NCBI GenBank assembly: GCA_016208685.1 | Contig: JACQXM010000023.1 | Coordinates: forward strand, 207,616-271,615 | Source of the DNA: Planctomycetota bacterium | Lineage (GTDB): Bacteria > Planctomycetota > Phycisphaerae > UBA1845 | DNA: 64,000 nt | Direction of reading: 5' to 3' | Part shown: positions 25,472-34,583 of the stretch, in pieces | Layout: each line of letters starts with the position of its first letter | Position numbering within the stretch: position 1 is the first letter of the stretch | Position numbers and translations under genes: made by a program | The notes under the pieces: generated by a model | Databases searched by the model: none | What the model saw: only the letters and a program-made list of their open reading frames with translations | What the model was told of the DNA's origin: nothing

Positions 25472-26995
25472 ATGGCGATGAAGACGAGGACACAGTCGGG
25501 GCTCCTGCTCACGCTGGTTCTCTCGATCACGGGTTGCGGGCTGGTCGGCATCTACTGTCTCGTCGCCGGGCGTTTCGGCCGACTGGAGGAGCGCATCCTG
25601 GTTACGACGGCGCTGTTCGCGGCGAGCGCCATTCTGGGTCTGGCAAGCGCGCTGGTGTGGGAGCGCAAGCGTTGGCAGCCCATCGGTCCCGTGGGGATCG
25701 CGGCGGCCGCCATGGCGCTGGTGTTCGTGCTGCCCCTGGTGTGGGTGGATCGCGCCGCGTGGGGCGCTACCCTTCCGACGCGACGATTCCTGGAGAAGGC
25801 CGGTGGCGTGGCATGGGTGTGGGCGGTGGCGCTTCCGCTGATCGGGTTGACGGCGCTGGCCCGCCTGGAGCGCGCTTACCTCCTGGTCAGGACTGCTACG
25901 GTGGAGGCCGCGGTGCTGCTCGCCGCCCTTGCGAGTTACGAGATCGTGTGGGGGCCCGTTCGCATCTATGAGCGCGCATTCGGCGTGTTGGGCATCCTGT
26001 GTGCCTGTGGATTCATCGCACTCCCCATCCTCGATCGCGTCTCGATGCTACACAAGCGGGAGGCGGCGCGGAGCGTGGAGTTGAAGCTCTCGCTCATCTG
26101 TCCGCGATGCTCCACCACCCAGGTGCTGCCGGTGGGTCGTTCGAGGTGCGCGAAATGCCGGCTGCTCATCAACGTGGAGATCGAGGAGGAGCTCTGTCCC
26201 GGTTGCGGCTACTTTCTTTGCGGGCTGGTCGGCATCTACTGCCTCGTCGCCGGGCTTTTCGGCCCACTGGAGGAGCGCATCCTGGTCACGACGGTGCTTT
26301 TCGTGGCGAGCGCCATTCTGGGTCTGGCAAGCGCGCTGGTGTGGGAGCGCAAGCGGTGGCAGCCCATCGGCCCCGTGGGGCTCGCGGCAGCCGCCATGGC
26401 GCTGGTGTTCGTGCTGCCCCTGGTGTGGGTGGATCACGCCGCGTGGGGCGCTACCCTGCCGACGCGCCGATTCCTGGAGAAGGGCGGCGGCGCGGCATGG
26501 GTGTGGGCGGTGGCGCTTCCGCTGATCGGGTTGACGGCGCTGGCCCGCCTGGAGCGCGGCTATCGCTGGGTTCGGACGGCCACTATCGTGGCCACAGTGC
26601 TGCTCGCCGCCCTTGAGACCTTCGAGATCCTGGGGGGGCACTTTCGCATCAACGAGTGCGCATTCGGCGTGTTGGGCGTCCTGTGTGCCTGTGGATTCAT
26701 CGCACTCCCCATCCTCGATCGCGTCTCGATGCTCCACAAGCGGGAGGCGGCGCGGAGCGTGGAGTTGAAGCTCTCGCTCACCTGTCCGCGATGCTCCACC
26801 ACCCAGGTGCTGCCCGTGGGGCGTTCGAGGTGCGCGAAATGCCGGCTGCTCATCAACGTGGAGATCGAGGAGGATCTCTGTCCCCGTTGCGGCTACTCGC
26901 TGTATCGCCTGGAGTCCGCGGCCTGTCCGGAGTGCGGCCTGGCGCTTACCGATTCACTCGCTGGCGCGCCGCACCCGGAAACTCACAGCGCGTAG
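25472..26995 (+). CDS. Membrane zinc-ribbon protein with in-frame internal tandem duplication
   Basis: The 507-residue protein consists of two nearly identical 228-residue units and a C-terminal zinc ribbon. Each unit has about four hydrophobic segments, among them LVGIYCLVAG, the GLASALVWERKRW and VFVLPLVWVD region and ALPLIGLTALARLER. It ends in a ribbon CPRCSTTQVLPVGRSRCAKC followed by LCPxCGY. The nucleotide repeat is 684 bp long (25536-26219 and 26220-26903) with about 90% identity by eye, crossing over at a shared TGCGG. Only the second copy continues into CGYSLYRLESAACPECG, the usual planctomycete ribbon. So the single-copy ancestor would be about 280 residues. Function unknown; the ribbon-plus-helices layout is common in this phylum. 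Confidence 0.72.
   Translation: MAMKTRTQSGLLLTLVLSITGCGLVGIYCLVAGRFGRLEERILVTTALFAASAILGLASALVWERKRWQPIGPVGIAAAAMALVFVLPLVWVDRAAWGATLPTRRFLEKAGGVAWVWAVALPLIGLTALARLERAYLLVRTATVEAAVLLAALASYEIVWGPVRIYERAFGVLGILCACGFIALPILDRVSMLHKREAARSVELKLSLICPRCSTTQVLPVGRSRCAKCRLLINVEIEEELCPGCGYFLCGLVGIYCLVAGLFGPLEERILVTTVLFVASAILGLASALVWERKRWQPIGPVGLAAAAMALVFVLPLVWVDHAAWGATLPTRRFLEKGGGAAWVWAVALPLIGLTALARLERGYRWVRTATIVATVLLAALETFEILGGHFRINECAFGVLGVLCACGFIALPILDRVSMLHKREAARSVELKLSLTCPRCSTTQVLPVGRSRCAKCRLLINVEIEEDLCPRCGYSLYRLESAACPECGLALTDSLAGAPHPETHSA
25536..26903. repeat. 684-bp tandem duplication inside a coding region
   Basis: CTGGTCGGCATCTACTG begins at 25541 and again at 26225, an offset of exactly 684 bases (228 codons). 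Similarity continues without gaps to about 26900. Differences are scattered single bases. Confidence 0.85.
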
Positions 26996-27075
26996 GTTTT
27001 TTTGTTGAAAACGCGGCGCTTCAGTCGTATCGTACGAGCATCAAGGAGGAGGTTCCCCGGCTACGGAGTGCCCAC

Positions 27076-28095
27076 ATGTCAAATCGCCAGCGTAAACTTG
27101 AAAAGCACCGCCAGCGCCGCCGCGAGGTGCAACGCAAACAACAGGTGGTGTCGGCGCGGTACGAACGCCGACTGCAGAGCCACGAGCTGCCCCTGTACTG
27201 CTGCCGGATCAACGCGAACTGGCAGGAACTCGGTATGGCGAGTTTGATCGTCGCACGCCGGGTCGACGCCGGCCTGCTGAGCTTCGCGGCGTTCCTCGTG
27301 GATCGCTGGGCGATGGGCCTGAAGGACGCCTGGGGGCGAACCGGCGTCAGCATCAGCAGTTTCGAGGAACGTCTGGGCCGGCGCGACGAGAACGTGCCGG
27401 TCGCCTCAGTGGATATCGCCACGGCGCGGCAACTGGTGTTTGGCGGGATCGATCTGTCGAAGGAGCTGGGGTTCCGTCTTCCGCGTCACTATGAGCGCTG
27501 GACCGGTATCCTGGGCCCTCTTCGCAGCGGTGAGACCATCGACCGCGGGCTGTTCCGCAAGGACGGCAGGATCATTTTCGTGGGCCAGCAGAGCGATCTC
27601 GAGCAACGACTGGTGGGTTGCACGGTTGAGCAGTTCCTCAGCCGCCCAGACGTGAGCTACACCGTCGAAGTGGGACGTTCCTACGGGCCGGATTCAAATG
27701 GCGACCTCGACGACGACGCCTACCTTGATGACGATGATGACGACGACGACGACACGGGCGCCATCGAATTGATGGTGGACAAACTGCAGCAGAGGGCGCG
27801 AGAGTGGTGCTTTGCCCATGGCGAGGCTCCGCATCCGCTGCTGGGGACGGCCGTTGAGGCACATGTTCGGTCCGCTGCCACGGCCGGGCATGACGTCGTG
27901 TCGCCGACCCCCGACGACGAGAACGAGTCTTTCCCGGCCGAGGCCGAGTACCTCTACCTGAACGCGCTGGCGGCGATTCTCAACGATGTAGGGGCGCCGC
28001 CGGAGATCGACGCTGCCTTTGCCCAGTTAGGGCGATTCATGCGGAACTTCGCGTCGGCCGCCGAATTCAGGGACCATCTGGTCCCGCACGCGTAA
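27076..28095 (+). CDS. Unknown cytoplasmic protein with an aspartate run
   Basis: The protein is 339 residues. ATG 27076 has GGAG seven to ten bases upstream. The N-terminus is strongly basic (SNRQRKLEKHRQRRREVQRK). A conserved-looking block CRINANWQELGMASLIVARR and FAAFLVDRWAMGLKDAWG follows. Around residue 215-230 lies an acidic linker with a run of nine aspartates. The C-terminal part is helical. There is no signal peptide. I do not recognise the family. It is downstream of the duplicated membrane protein by 80 bp. Confidence 0.6.
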   Translation: MSNRQRKLEKHRQRRREVQRKQQVVSARYERRLQSHELPLYCCRINANWQELGMASLIVARRVDAGLLSFAAFLVDRWAMGLKDAWGRTGVSISSFEERLGRRDENVPVASVDIATARQLVFGGIDLSKELGFRLPRHYERWTGILGPLRSGETIDRGLFRKDGRIIFVGQQSDLEQRLVGCTVEQFLSRPDVSYTVEVGRSYGPDSNGDLDDDAYLDDDDDDDDDTGAIELMVDKLQQRAREWCFAHGEAPHPLLGTAVEAHVRSAATAGHDVVSPTPDDENESFPAEAEYLYLNALAAILNDVGAPPEIDAAFAQLGRFMRNFASAAEFRDHLVPHA

Positions 28096-28124
28096 GGGCG
28101 CGCCTGCGGAGGGCGTGGTGATGA

Positions 28125-28607
28125 TCACCCGTCCTCGCCATCGATTCGGCGGGTCACGGTGCGGTGGCGAAGCACGTTCCTCCAGCCCACCGCGGCGCGG
28201 ATGCCGAAATAGGCCGCGGTCAGAAGGAACCCGCCTGCCAGGTACAGCCGCGGTTCGTCCACGGGGTTCAGCCCGCCGTGGACCAGGGCGGCCGTGACCG
28301 CCAAGGCGAGGATCGATCCCAGCGATCCACCGATCGGCGGCGCTACCTCGTGTGCCGTGTAGATTCCCTCCGTCCCGACCGGCCGAGCGTTATAGGCATT
28401 TCCGCATTCCGGGCAGGTGTACACATAAGGCAAAGTGCGCAGGTTGTAGCCGCATTTGCCGCAGTAGATGGAGGTGGTGATGCGCCGGTCGGTGTAGGTG
28501 TCCTTCTCGTTCAGCCGGCTGAGTTCGTCACGACTGAGCACCACGCCGAAGGCTCCGTGCAGTCCGCGGGGGACCGAACCGCGCCGGCGGAGCAGGCCGC
28601 GCGGCAA
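28125..28607 (-). CDS. Small zinc-ribbon membrane protein
   Basis: TTG 28607 begins three bases after the ftsY stop, with AAGGG just ahead of it, which suggests translational coupling; a GTG within VVLSRDELS is another possible start. The 160-residue product has a ribbon CGKCGYNLRTLPYVYTCPECG in the middle and two hydrophobic segments (GGSLGSILALAVTAALVHGG; LYLAGGFLLTAAYFGIRAAVG). The CxxCGYxLR...CPECG ribbon is frequent in planctomycetes and reappears at the end of the gene at 25472. Function unknown. Confidence 0.62.
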   Translation of the reverse strand: MPRGLLRRRGSVPRGLHGAFGVVLSRDELSRLNEKDTYTDRRITTSIYCGKCGYNLRTLPYVYTCPECGNAYNARPVGTEGIYTAHEVAPPIGGSLGSILALAVTAALVHGGLNPVDEPRLYLAGGFLLTAAYFGIRAAVGWRNVLRHRTVTRRIDGEDG

Positions 28608-28610
28608 CCC

Positions 28611-29525
28611 TTACTCAGTGAACATCGCCTCGATGAACGTCGCCGGGTCGAAGGGCTCAATATCCGACGGGGTTTCGCCCAGCCCGACGAACTTCACCGG
28701 GATGCCAAGCTGATCGCGAATGCCCACGACGATGCCGCCTTTGGCGCTGCCGTCCAGCTTGGCGAGAAAGATGCCCGTAACGCCGGCGTGCTCGGAAAAC
28801 AGGCGCGCCTGGTTTACGGCGTTCTGACCGATGGTGGCGTCGAGGACCAGCAGCACCTCGTGCGGGGCGCCGGGAATCCTCCGCTCCACGACCTTCCGGA
28901 TTTTGGCGAGTTCGCGCATGAGATGGTCCTGGGTGTGGAGGCGGCCGGCGGTGTCCAGGAGGAGCACGTCGGCCTTCCGTGCCATGGCGGCCTCGCAGGC
29001 GTCATAGGCAACGGCCCCGGGGTCGGCGCCCTGGTCGTGACGCACGATCTGCACCCCGATGCGCTCCGACCAGATGGAAAGCTGCTCCACGGCCGCGGCG
29101 CGGAACGTATCGCAGGCGCCCAGGATGACACGCTTGTTGTGATCGACAAAGTGCTTGCCCAGCTTGGCGACACTGGTGGTTTTTCCCGAGCCGTTGATGC
29201 CGGTTACCAGCACCACGGTCGGGCCGCTTTCCGCGAACCGCACACCGCGATCCGCCTCCGGCCAAAGCTCCACGATTTGCCGCTTGAGGTACGCGGTGAC
29301 CTCCTGCTCCTCGGCGATGTCTCCCTTCTTCCATCCGTTGCGAACCAGTTCCATCAGCCGGGCGGTGGTGGCGGGGCCGAAGTCGGCCGCAAGCATGCTG
29401 TCCTCAAGGCGGGAGAGGGTTTCCTGGTCGATCTTGCGCCCCAGCCGCAGGACGGAGCGCAGCCCCGCGGAGAGCTTCTCGCGCGTTCGCGCCAGGCCCT
29501 TCTTGAAGCGATCGAACAGTCCCAT
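28611..29525 (-). CDS. ftsY: Signal recognition particle receptor FtsY
   Basis: FtsY is the membrane-associated GTPase that receives ribosome-nascent chain-SRP complexes. The 304-residue protein has the short N-terminus (no long acidic A domain), the helical N domain (IDQETLSRLEDSMLAADFG), the G1 loop GINGSGKTTSVAKLG, DTFRAAAVEQL, G3 DTAGRLH, and G4 in the variant AKLDGSAKGG (usual TKLDG). The end FVGLGETPSDIEPFDP is diagnostic. ATG 29525 gives the usual MGLFDRFKKGL start; TTG 29582 would overlap nusB. It is cotranscribed with ribH and nusB. Confidence 0.93.
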   Translation of the reverse strand: MGLFDRFKKGLARTREKLSAGLRSVLRLGRKIDQETLSRLEDSMLAADFGPATTARLMELVRNGWKKGDIAEEQEVTAYLKRQIVELWPEADRGVRFAESGPTVVLVTGINGSGKTTSVAKLGKHFVDHNKRVILGACDTFRAAAVEQLSIWSERIGVQIVRHDQGADPGAVAYDACEAAMARKADVLLLDTAGRLHTQDHLMRELAKIRKVVERRIPGAPHEVLLVLDATIGQNAVNQARLFSEHAGVTGIFLAKLDGSAKGGIVVGIRDQLGIPVKFVGLGETPSDIEPFDPATFIEAMFTE

Positions 29526-29578
29526 GATGTTGCCCCCGCCGCCCGCGCCGCGAGCGCGGGACCCCGCCTCGCCGGCCG

Positions 29579-30064
29579 TCAACCGTCCACGCCCGGGGCG
29601 CGGTCGGCCGGCGCGGGCTTCTCCCCGGCAATCCGTCGGCGGATCTCGTCCAGGACGCCGTTGATGAACCTCGGCGAATCCTCGCCCCCGAACTCCCGCC
29701 CGATCTCGATTGCCTCGTTGATTGCCGCCTTGGATGGGACCTCGCCCGCGTCGAGCTCCACCACGGCAATGCGCATGATATTACGCTCCACCGCCGAAAT
29801 CCGCGAGAACTCCCAGCGCGTCGAGGCCTCGGCGATGCGCGCGTCGACCGCGGCGGCGTGGGACCAGAAGCCGTTTACCAGCGCGCGAGTGTAGTCGGCG
29901 GTCGCGGGCGGCAGGTTCAGGTCCCCTAGGTAGGCGCTGAAGAGCCCCGCGGGGTCGTCCGGTTGTGCCTCCCACTGGCACAACGCCTGCATGGCAAGCA
30001 CTCGCGCCTGGCGGCGCGGACTGCGCTCCGAGGCGTCAACGAACTCGTCGCCGGACTGGGCCAT
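29579..30064 (-). CDS. nusB: Transcription antitermination factor NusB
   Basis: NusB binds boxA RNA with NusE (S10) in antitermination of rRNA operons. The 161-residue helical protein has the family's opening (SPRRQARVLAMQALCQWEAQ), the middle NGFWSHAAAVDARIAE, and the end EVPSKAAINEAIEIGREFGGEDSPRFINGVLDEI, all diagnostic. It starts ten bases after the ribH stop, an arrangement found in many bacteria. The tail after residue 145 is Pro/Ala-rich. Confidence 0.93.
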   Translation of the reverse strand: MAQSGDEFVDASERSPRRQARVLAMQALCQWEAQPDDPAGLFSAYLGDLNLPPATADYTRALVNGFWSHAAAVDARIAEASTRWEFSRISAVERNIMRIAVVELDAGEVPSKAAINEAIEIGREFGGEDSPRFINGVLDEIRRRIAGEKPAPADRAPGVDG

Positions 30065-30074
30065 GGCGTCGCGC

Positions 30075-30554
30075 TTACGCCGATGAGGACGGCAGTTGTT
30101 TCAGGAGGTTGGTCAGTTCAATGGCGCTGAGGGCGGCGTCGAAGCCCTTGTTGCCTCCCTTGCCGCCGGCACGCTGCACCGCCTGTTCCAGCGTGTCCGC
30201 GGTGATGACCCCGAACACTGTGGGGACGCCGGTGGACAACCCGACGTGCGCGATTCCCTTGGCTGCCTCGCCCGCCACGAACTCAAAATGCGGGGTCTCC
30301 CCGCGGATGACGCATCCCAGGCAGATCACTGCGTCAAACCCCCCGGACTGTGCCAGCTTCTGTGCCACGACCGGAAGGTCGAAGGCTCCGGGAACGTAAA
30401 TGCACGTGATCCGCTCCTCGGCGCAGCCGTGCCGGCGAAGCGCATCCAGCGCGCCATCCACCAGTCGCGCAGTGATGAACTCATTGAACCGGGCGACCAG
30501 GACGGCGAAACGCTGCCGATCGACGGTGAGCTGTCCGTGGATCTCTCGTATCAT
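30075..30554 (-). CDS. ribH: 6,7-dimethyl-8-ribityllumazine synthase
   Basis: RibH condenses 3,4-dihydroxy-2-butanone 4-phosphate with the ribitylamino-pyrimidine to make lumazine, the penultimate step of riboflavin synthesis. The 159-residue product shows the family order RFNEFITARLVDGALDAL, then VPGAFDLPVVAQKLA, then GCVIRGETPHFEFVAGEAAKGI, with the catalytic His in that block, then GVITADTLEQAVQRAGGKGGNKG. ATG 30554 has GGAG at suitable spacing. It heads the ribH-nusB-ftsY group. Confidence 0.95.
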   Translation of the reverse strand: MIREIHGQLTVDRQRFAVLVARFNEFITARLVDGALDALRRHGCAEERITCIYVPGAFDLPVVAQKLAQSGGFDAVICLGCVIRGETPHFEFVAGEAAKGIAHVGLSTGVPTVFGVITADTLEQAVQRAGGKGGNKGFDAALSAIELTNLLKQLPSSSA

Positions 30555-30775
30555 GCCGACATTCTCCGTCTTCCGCCGCCCCACCGCAAGCCGGGCCCGA
30601 GCGGCCGTTGCCTGGGGAGGGACGCGCACGGCGGGCGGCGGACATCTCGGGCCATCCACCGGCTACGCGCCTCCGGGGGGCGGCGCGGGGACGGCGGCAC
30701 GCCTGGTCCGCGGAACGCGGCGGCCGGCGCCGCGGACTTATCCACGCCGTCGAAGTGTCCGATAGTACGGACGGC

Positions 30776-31231
30776 ATGACGACGTCCGTGGACAATCCCT
30801 ACCTGCGCGACGCGGTGATGACCGCCACACCGGAGCAGCTTCAACTCATGCTCTACGACGGCGCCATCCGCTTTGCGACCCAGGGCAAAGAGGCGTTGCT
30901 CGCGAAGAACTACGAGCAATCCTACGAAAAGCTCACCCGGGCCCAGAGCATCATCACCGAGATGCTTGCCGGCCTTAACTACGAGGTCAATCGCGAGTTG
31001 TGCCGGCGCGTGGCCTCGATCTACCAGTTCCTGCACCGCCGGCTCGTTGACGCCAACGCGCGTCGCGATCCCCAGGCGGTCGACGACGCGTTGCGGGTGC
31101 TGCGCGTCGAGCGCGAGACCTGGGAAATTCTATGCGACAAAGTGGCACGCGCGCGCGACGCCGGTTCCGCCGGCATGCCGAGCGCGGATCCTCCGTCCGC
31201 GGGCGCCACGGAGTTCTCCGCAGAGGCGTAG
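30776..31231 (+). CDS. fliS: Flagellar export chaperone FliS
   Basis: FliS binds the flagellin C-terminus in the cytoplasm and stops premature polymerisation. The 151-residue protein begins NPYLRDAVMTATPEQLQLMLYDGAIRFATQG, a close match to the FliS N-terminal helix pair, and continues KAQSIITEM-like (RAQSIITEMLAGLNYEVN). The Ala/Ser/Pro tail beyond residue 125 is extra. No other flagellar gene is nearby, so the cell probably has flagellar loci elsewhere. ATG 30776 is the first start that keeps only the FliS domain. Confidence 0.85.
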   Translation: MTTSVDNPYLRDAVMTATPEQLQLMLYDGAIRFATQGKEALLAKNYEQSYEKLTRAQSIITEMLAGLNYEVNRELCRRVASIYQFLHRRLVDANARRDPQAVDDALRVLRVERETWEILCDKVARARDAGSAGMPSADPPSAGATEFSAEA

Positions 31232-31347
31232 CGCACGCCCCGCGGCGCCGGCGCCGCGGTTGTCGTGGTCGATCCCCCCCACTATAGTCTGCGACCATCC
31301 ACCGCGGCCGCGGCAAGACGCGGCGGGTGCGTCCAGGAGCACCGGTC

Positions 31348-32436
31348 ATGAGCGCGCATCGACGATGGCTCCGTGGCGGCACGGCCTGCTTCCTGCTTTG
31401 TGGCTCGATCGCCGCTTCGGGCGGTGAACCGGCCGGCGGATCCGCGCGGCCCTCGGCGGACCCTTCAAACGCAAGTACGGAGGCGGCGCCGGAAAACCGT
31501 ATCCGCGCCGCGATGGATCTCCTCGATCGCATGGAGAGCCTGTCCGACGCCGAAGAGCGAGCGCCCCTGCTTGACGAACTCAACCGCACGCTGGAGGTGG
31601 CGCAGCGCGAAACGCCCAACGATCCGTGGTTGCTGTTCCTTCGGGGGCGCGTCCATGCCCTCAACGGTCGAAACGGGGACGCCGTGACCCATCTGCGCCG
31701 GTTCCTCGCCACCCGCGAGGGCCGAAACGACTGGCGGGCGCACCGCCTGCTGGGTGATCTGTTCGTCGAGGAGTTTCCGCAGCTTGCCAAGGCCAGCTAT
31801 GAGAAGGCGGCGGAGCTCATTACCGACGAACCGTCGGTGCTCCACGGGCTTTCGCGCTGCGCTATGCAGCTCGGGCGGATTGAGGAAGCGGTGACGCTGG
31901 CGCGAAAGGCGTGCGAGGCGGCCCCCCTGGCGCGGCATTGTTCCTACCTCGTTCGTCTCTATCTGGCGCAGCGCCGATGGGCGGACGCGCAGCGCGAAGC
32001 GGTTGCGGTGCTGGAGTCCGCCAAGCAGGCGGTCACCGCCCATCCGGGCGTGCGGACCCACGTCGCGGAGCTTGACGCTCAATACCGGTTGCTCATCGAA
32101 GTATTGCAATCGCGCCTGGGTGAACCGGACGCGAGCGTTGACGATTCTCTCTCGCTTGCGGCGATGGTCGGCGAGCGGGCGGCAAATGCCACCTTGCTCG
32201 CATCTTTCGACCGCCTGCGTGTGATCGAGGCCGCGGTGCGTAAGAGCGGCGGCGCCGCGCCGGCCCGATTGCTGGAGCAATACGGCGCGGTACTGGTCGA
32301 GGTCGGGCGGCGCGAGGCGGCCGCGGCGCAGTTCGAGAACCTGCTGAAGCTCGATCCGGCCAACGGGCCCGCCACTTATTGGCTCGGGCGGCTGCGTGCC
32401 GAGGCAGGTGACTCCAAGGCGCCAAACCGGCCCTGA
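31348..32436 (+). CDS. Exported tetratricopeptide-repeat protein
   Basis: ATG 31348 has AGGAG nine bases upstream. The N-terminus looks like a signal peptide (RRWLRGGTACFLLCGSIAASG). The rest, to 362 residues, is helical with TPR-like units: NDPWLLFLRGRVHALNGRNGDAVTHLR, YEKAAELITDEPSVLHGLSRCAMQLGRIEEAVTLAR and, at the end, YGAVLVEVGRREAAAAQFENLLKLDPANGPATYWLGRL. The likely role is a scaffold in the periplasm or envelope. It lies 235 bp ahead of the nonaheme cytochrome gene; a link is possible but not shown. Confidence 0.7.
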   Translation: MSAHRRWLRGGTACFLLCGSIAASGGEPAGGSARPSADPSNASTEAAPENRIRAAMDLLDRMESLSDAEERAPLLDELNRTLEVAQRETPNDPWLLFLRGRVHALNGRNGDAVTHLRRFLATREGRNDWRAHRLLGDLFVEEFPQLAKASYEKAAELITDEPSVLHGLSRCAMQLGRIEEAVTLARKACEAAPLARHCSYLVRLYLAQRRWADAQREAVAVLESAKQAVTAHPGVRTHVAELDAQYRLLIEVLQSRLGEPDASVDDSLSLAAMVGERAANATLLASFDRLRVIEAAVRKSGGAAPARLLEQYGAVLVEVGRREAAAAQFENLLKLDPANGPATYWLGRLRAEAGDSKAPNRP

Positions 32437-32670
32437 ATCGGCGTATGCGACCCGACGCCGCACATGGCGATGGCGCTTCCACGCCGTTGCCGGTCGCCGG
32501 CCTGCCGACAGCCCGGCTCCGGGGCTTTCGAGGGCCACGGCGTGCGGAACCAGGGTCGGCGATTTTCACCGGCGCCCCCTGTTGGCACGGCGTTTGCTAG
32601 GGTACGCTGCAATACCCGTTGCCCGGTTCCGATGGCGCCCGGGCGCTGAAGCGAGTGGCGTTGAACCAAC

Positions 32671-34116
32671 ATGCCAGGCAGAGAACACAGGGTGGGCTTG
32701 CCTTCCCGCGCTGACCGCGGCGGCGGAGCGCGGCCGATCGCCGCATCCTTACTGTTCGCCGCCGTTTCCGGTGGTGTGGCGTTCGCCGCGCCCGTGACTT
32801 GCCAGACGTGCCACACCCGGGAAGCCAAACCGCTCGCGGCGTCGGTCCACGCGGCGCTCGCCTGCCAGGAGTGCCACGGCGGGGACGAAGCGTACGCCGT
32901 CGTAGACGCCGACCTGCCGCGCTTCCAAGAGCGCGCTGGGGGCGCGGAGGCGAAATTCGACCACGGTTCGTCCTTCCGCGGCAAGCCCAGGCGCGGGGAA
33001 ATCCCGGAGCGCTGCGGCACCTGCCATGCTGACGTGGAGCGCATGAATCCCTACGGGCTGCGCACCGATCAACTCGCCGCCTATCGCACCAGCGGGCACG
33101 GCAAGACGCTCTTCCAGCGCGGCGACGAGCGCGTCGCCGTCTGCACCGACTGCCACGGAGTTCATGACGTTCATCCGGCCCACGAGGCCACCAGCAAGAC
33201 GCATCCGCGGAACGTGCCCGACATGTGCGGGAGCTGCCACGCGAATGCGGCGTTGATGGCGGAGTTCGACCTGCCGGCCGGGTTGGTCGACGAGTACCGG
33301 CACAGCGTCCACGGAGACCTTCTATTGCAGGCCGGGGACCTGGGCGCTCCCACGTGCGCCACCTGCCACGGCAACCACTCCGCTATGCCTCCGGGCTTCC
33401 GCACCGTGGGAGCGGTGTGCGGCAAGTGCCACGAACACGCGTCGAAGAACTTCGAAACCAGCATTCACGCCAAGCAGCCCGCGTTCGCCGGTTGTGTGCA
33501 ATGCCACGGCGGCGGACCGTCGAGCCATCAGCACAAGATTGAGCGCATCACCAAGCCCACGGGCGTGATGATCCAGCGCTACGCGCACCTGATGTCGGCC
33601 CGGCCGTCGGCCACGCCGGGGGAAGTCACGGAGGCGATCCACCCCGACCCCAAGAACCTGCTGACCCAGGTTCTGCCCGGCTGCCTGGAGTGCCACAGCG
33701 AGCCGGATGAGGACAAAAGCCTCGCGGGTCTTTTCAAGCTCATCGACGATATTTCCGCGGCCGAGCGGCTCTACGTGGGCACGGCACACCGCCTGGACGA
33801 GGTGGGGCGCGGCGTGCTCCTCGTAGACCACGTACGTTTCACCTACGAGGATGCCAAGACCCATCTGATCGAGCTCGCCCCTCTGCAGCACACCCTGAGC
33901 AACGAAGCGGTGGCGGGGAAGGTGGCGGAGCTCCGCACCGTCTGCACCACCGTGAACACCCAGCTTGATGATCTGGAGCGCGGCCTGCGCTGGCGCTACC
34001 GCGCGCTGATTCCGGTATGGGGCTTCGCGCTGGTGTTCGCCGCGGCGCTCTACGCCACGTACCGGCGGCTGCGCGCCGTTCATGTTCAGCCGATGGCCGG
34101 GGCGTCAGGGAAATGA
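32671..34116 (+). CDS. Nonaheme c-type cytochrome with C-terminal membrane anchor
   Basis: The 481-residue protein has a signal peptide (ending about VSGGVAFA) and nine CxxCH haem-binding motifs in order: CQTCH, CQECH, CGTCH, CTDCH, CGSCH, CATCH, CGKCH, CVQCH and CLECH. A single hydrophobic helix (LIPVWGFALVFAAALYATY) near the C-terminus anchors it. The last four bases overlap the Rieske gene start (ATGA), so the two are translationally coupled. Together with the following Rieske and cytochrome b genes it probably forms a quinol-oxidising complex, with this protein replacing cytochrome c1 as electron acceptor. Electron partner and direction are inferred. Confidence 0.87.
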   Translation: MPGREHRVGLPSRADRGGGARPIAASLLFAAVSGGVAFAAPVTCQTCHTREAKPLAASVHAALACQECHGGDEAYAVVDADLPRFQERAGGAEAKFDHGSSFRGKPRRGEIPERCGTCHADVERMNPYGLRTDQLAAYRTSGHGKTLFQRGDERVAVCTDCHGVHDVHPAHEATSKTHPRNVPDMCGSCHANAALMAEFDLPAGLVDEYRHSVHGDLLLQAGDLGAPTCATCHGNHSAMPPGFRTVGAVCGKCHEHASKNFETSIHAKQPAFAGCVQCHGGGPSSHQHKIERITKPTGVMIQRYAHLMSARPSATPGEVTEAIHPDPKNLLTQVLPGCLECHSEPDEDKSLAGLFKLIDDISAAERLYVGTAHRLDEVGRGVLLVDHVRFTYEDAKTHLIELAPLQHTLSNEAVAGKVAELRTVCTTVNTQLDDLERGLRWRYRALIPVWGFALVFAAALYATYRRLRAVHVQPMAGASGK

Positions 34117-34559
34117 ACCAGAAACAGATAAACGCGAATCAACCCACGCGCCGCGGATTCCTGGATTGGATCGTGGCGGCGTGCTCCACCGTGACCGCGG
34201 CACTGCTCGCCATTCCCGCGGTGATGTACCTGTGGCCGGCGGCCCGCGGCGGAACCGCGGAGAACGTGGAAGTGCCCGAGGCGGGCTCGATGCCGCCGGG
34301 GCAGAGCCGCATGGTTCAGGTGGGCGGCAAGGCGGTGATCGTGGTGCGCGACGCCTCCGGCTTTCGCGCGTACTCGGCGGCCTGCACGCATCTGGGTTGC
34401 CTTGTGAAATGGGACGCGGCGCATCGGCAGTTTCTCTGCCCCTGCCATGCCGGCGTTTTCGATGACAAGGGTGCGGTGGTGTCGGGTCCGGCGCCGGCGC
34501 CGCTGCCGCCGTATAAGACCAAGGAAATCGGCGGCAAGGTGTACGTGTCGGCCTCATAG
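34113..34559 (+). CDS. Rieske [2Fe-2S] subunit of a bc-type complex
   Basis: The 148-residue protein begins with a Tat-like signal-anchor, RRGFLDW, and a membrane helix (IVAACSTVTAALLAIPAVMYLWP). The cluster ligands are CTHLGC and CPCHAGVFD, the two canonical Rieske boxes, followed by GPAPAPLPPY. The protein takes electrons from quinol in the bc complex. ATG 34113 overlaps the preceding cytochrome gene by four bases. The cytochrome b gene starts 24 bp after the stop. Confidence 0.93.
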   Translation: MNQKQINANQPTRRGFLDWIVAACSTVTAALLAIPAVMYLWPAARGGTAENVEVPEAGSMPPGQSRMVQVGGKAVIVVRDASGFRAYSAACTHLGCLVKWDAAHRQFLCPCHAGVFDDKGAVVSGPAPAPLPPYKTKEIGGKVYVSAS

Positions 34560-34583
34560 GCCGCGGCCGGGGAACAACGGACG

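Noticed and set aside
26996..27004. T7 run after the duplicated gene as a terminator
   Set aside because: No hairpin precedes the T run, so a rho-independent terminator is not supported.
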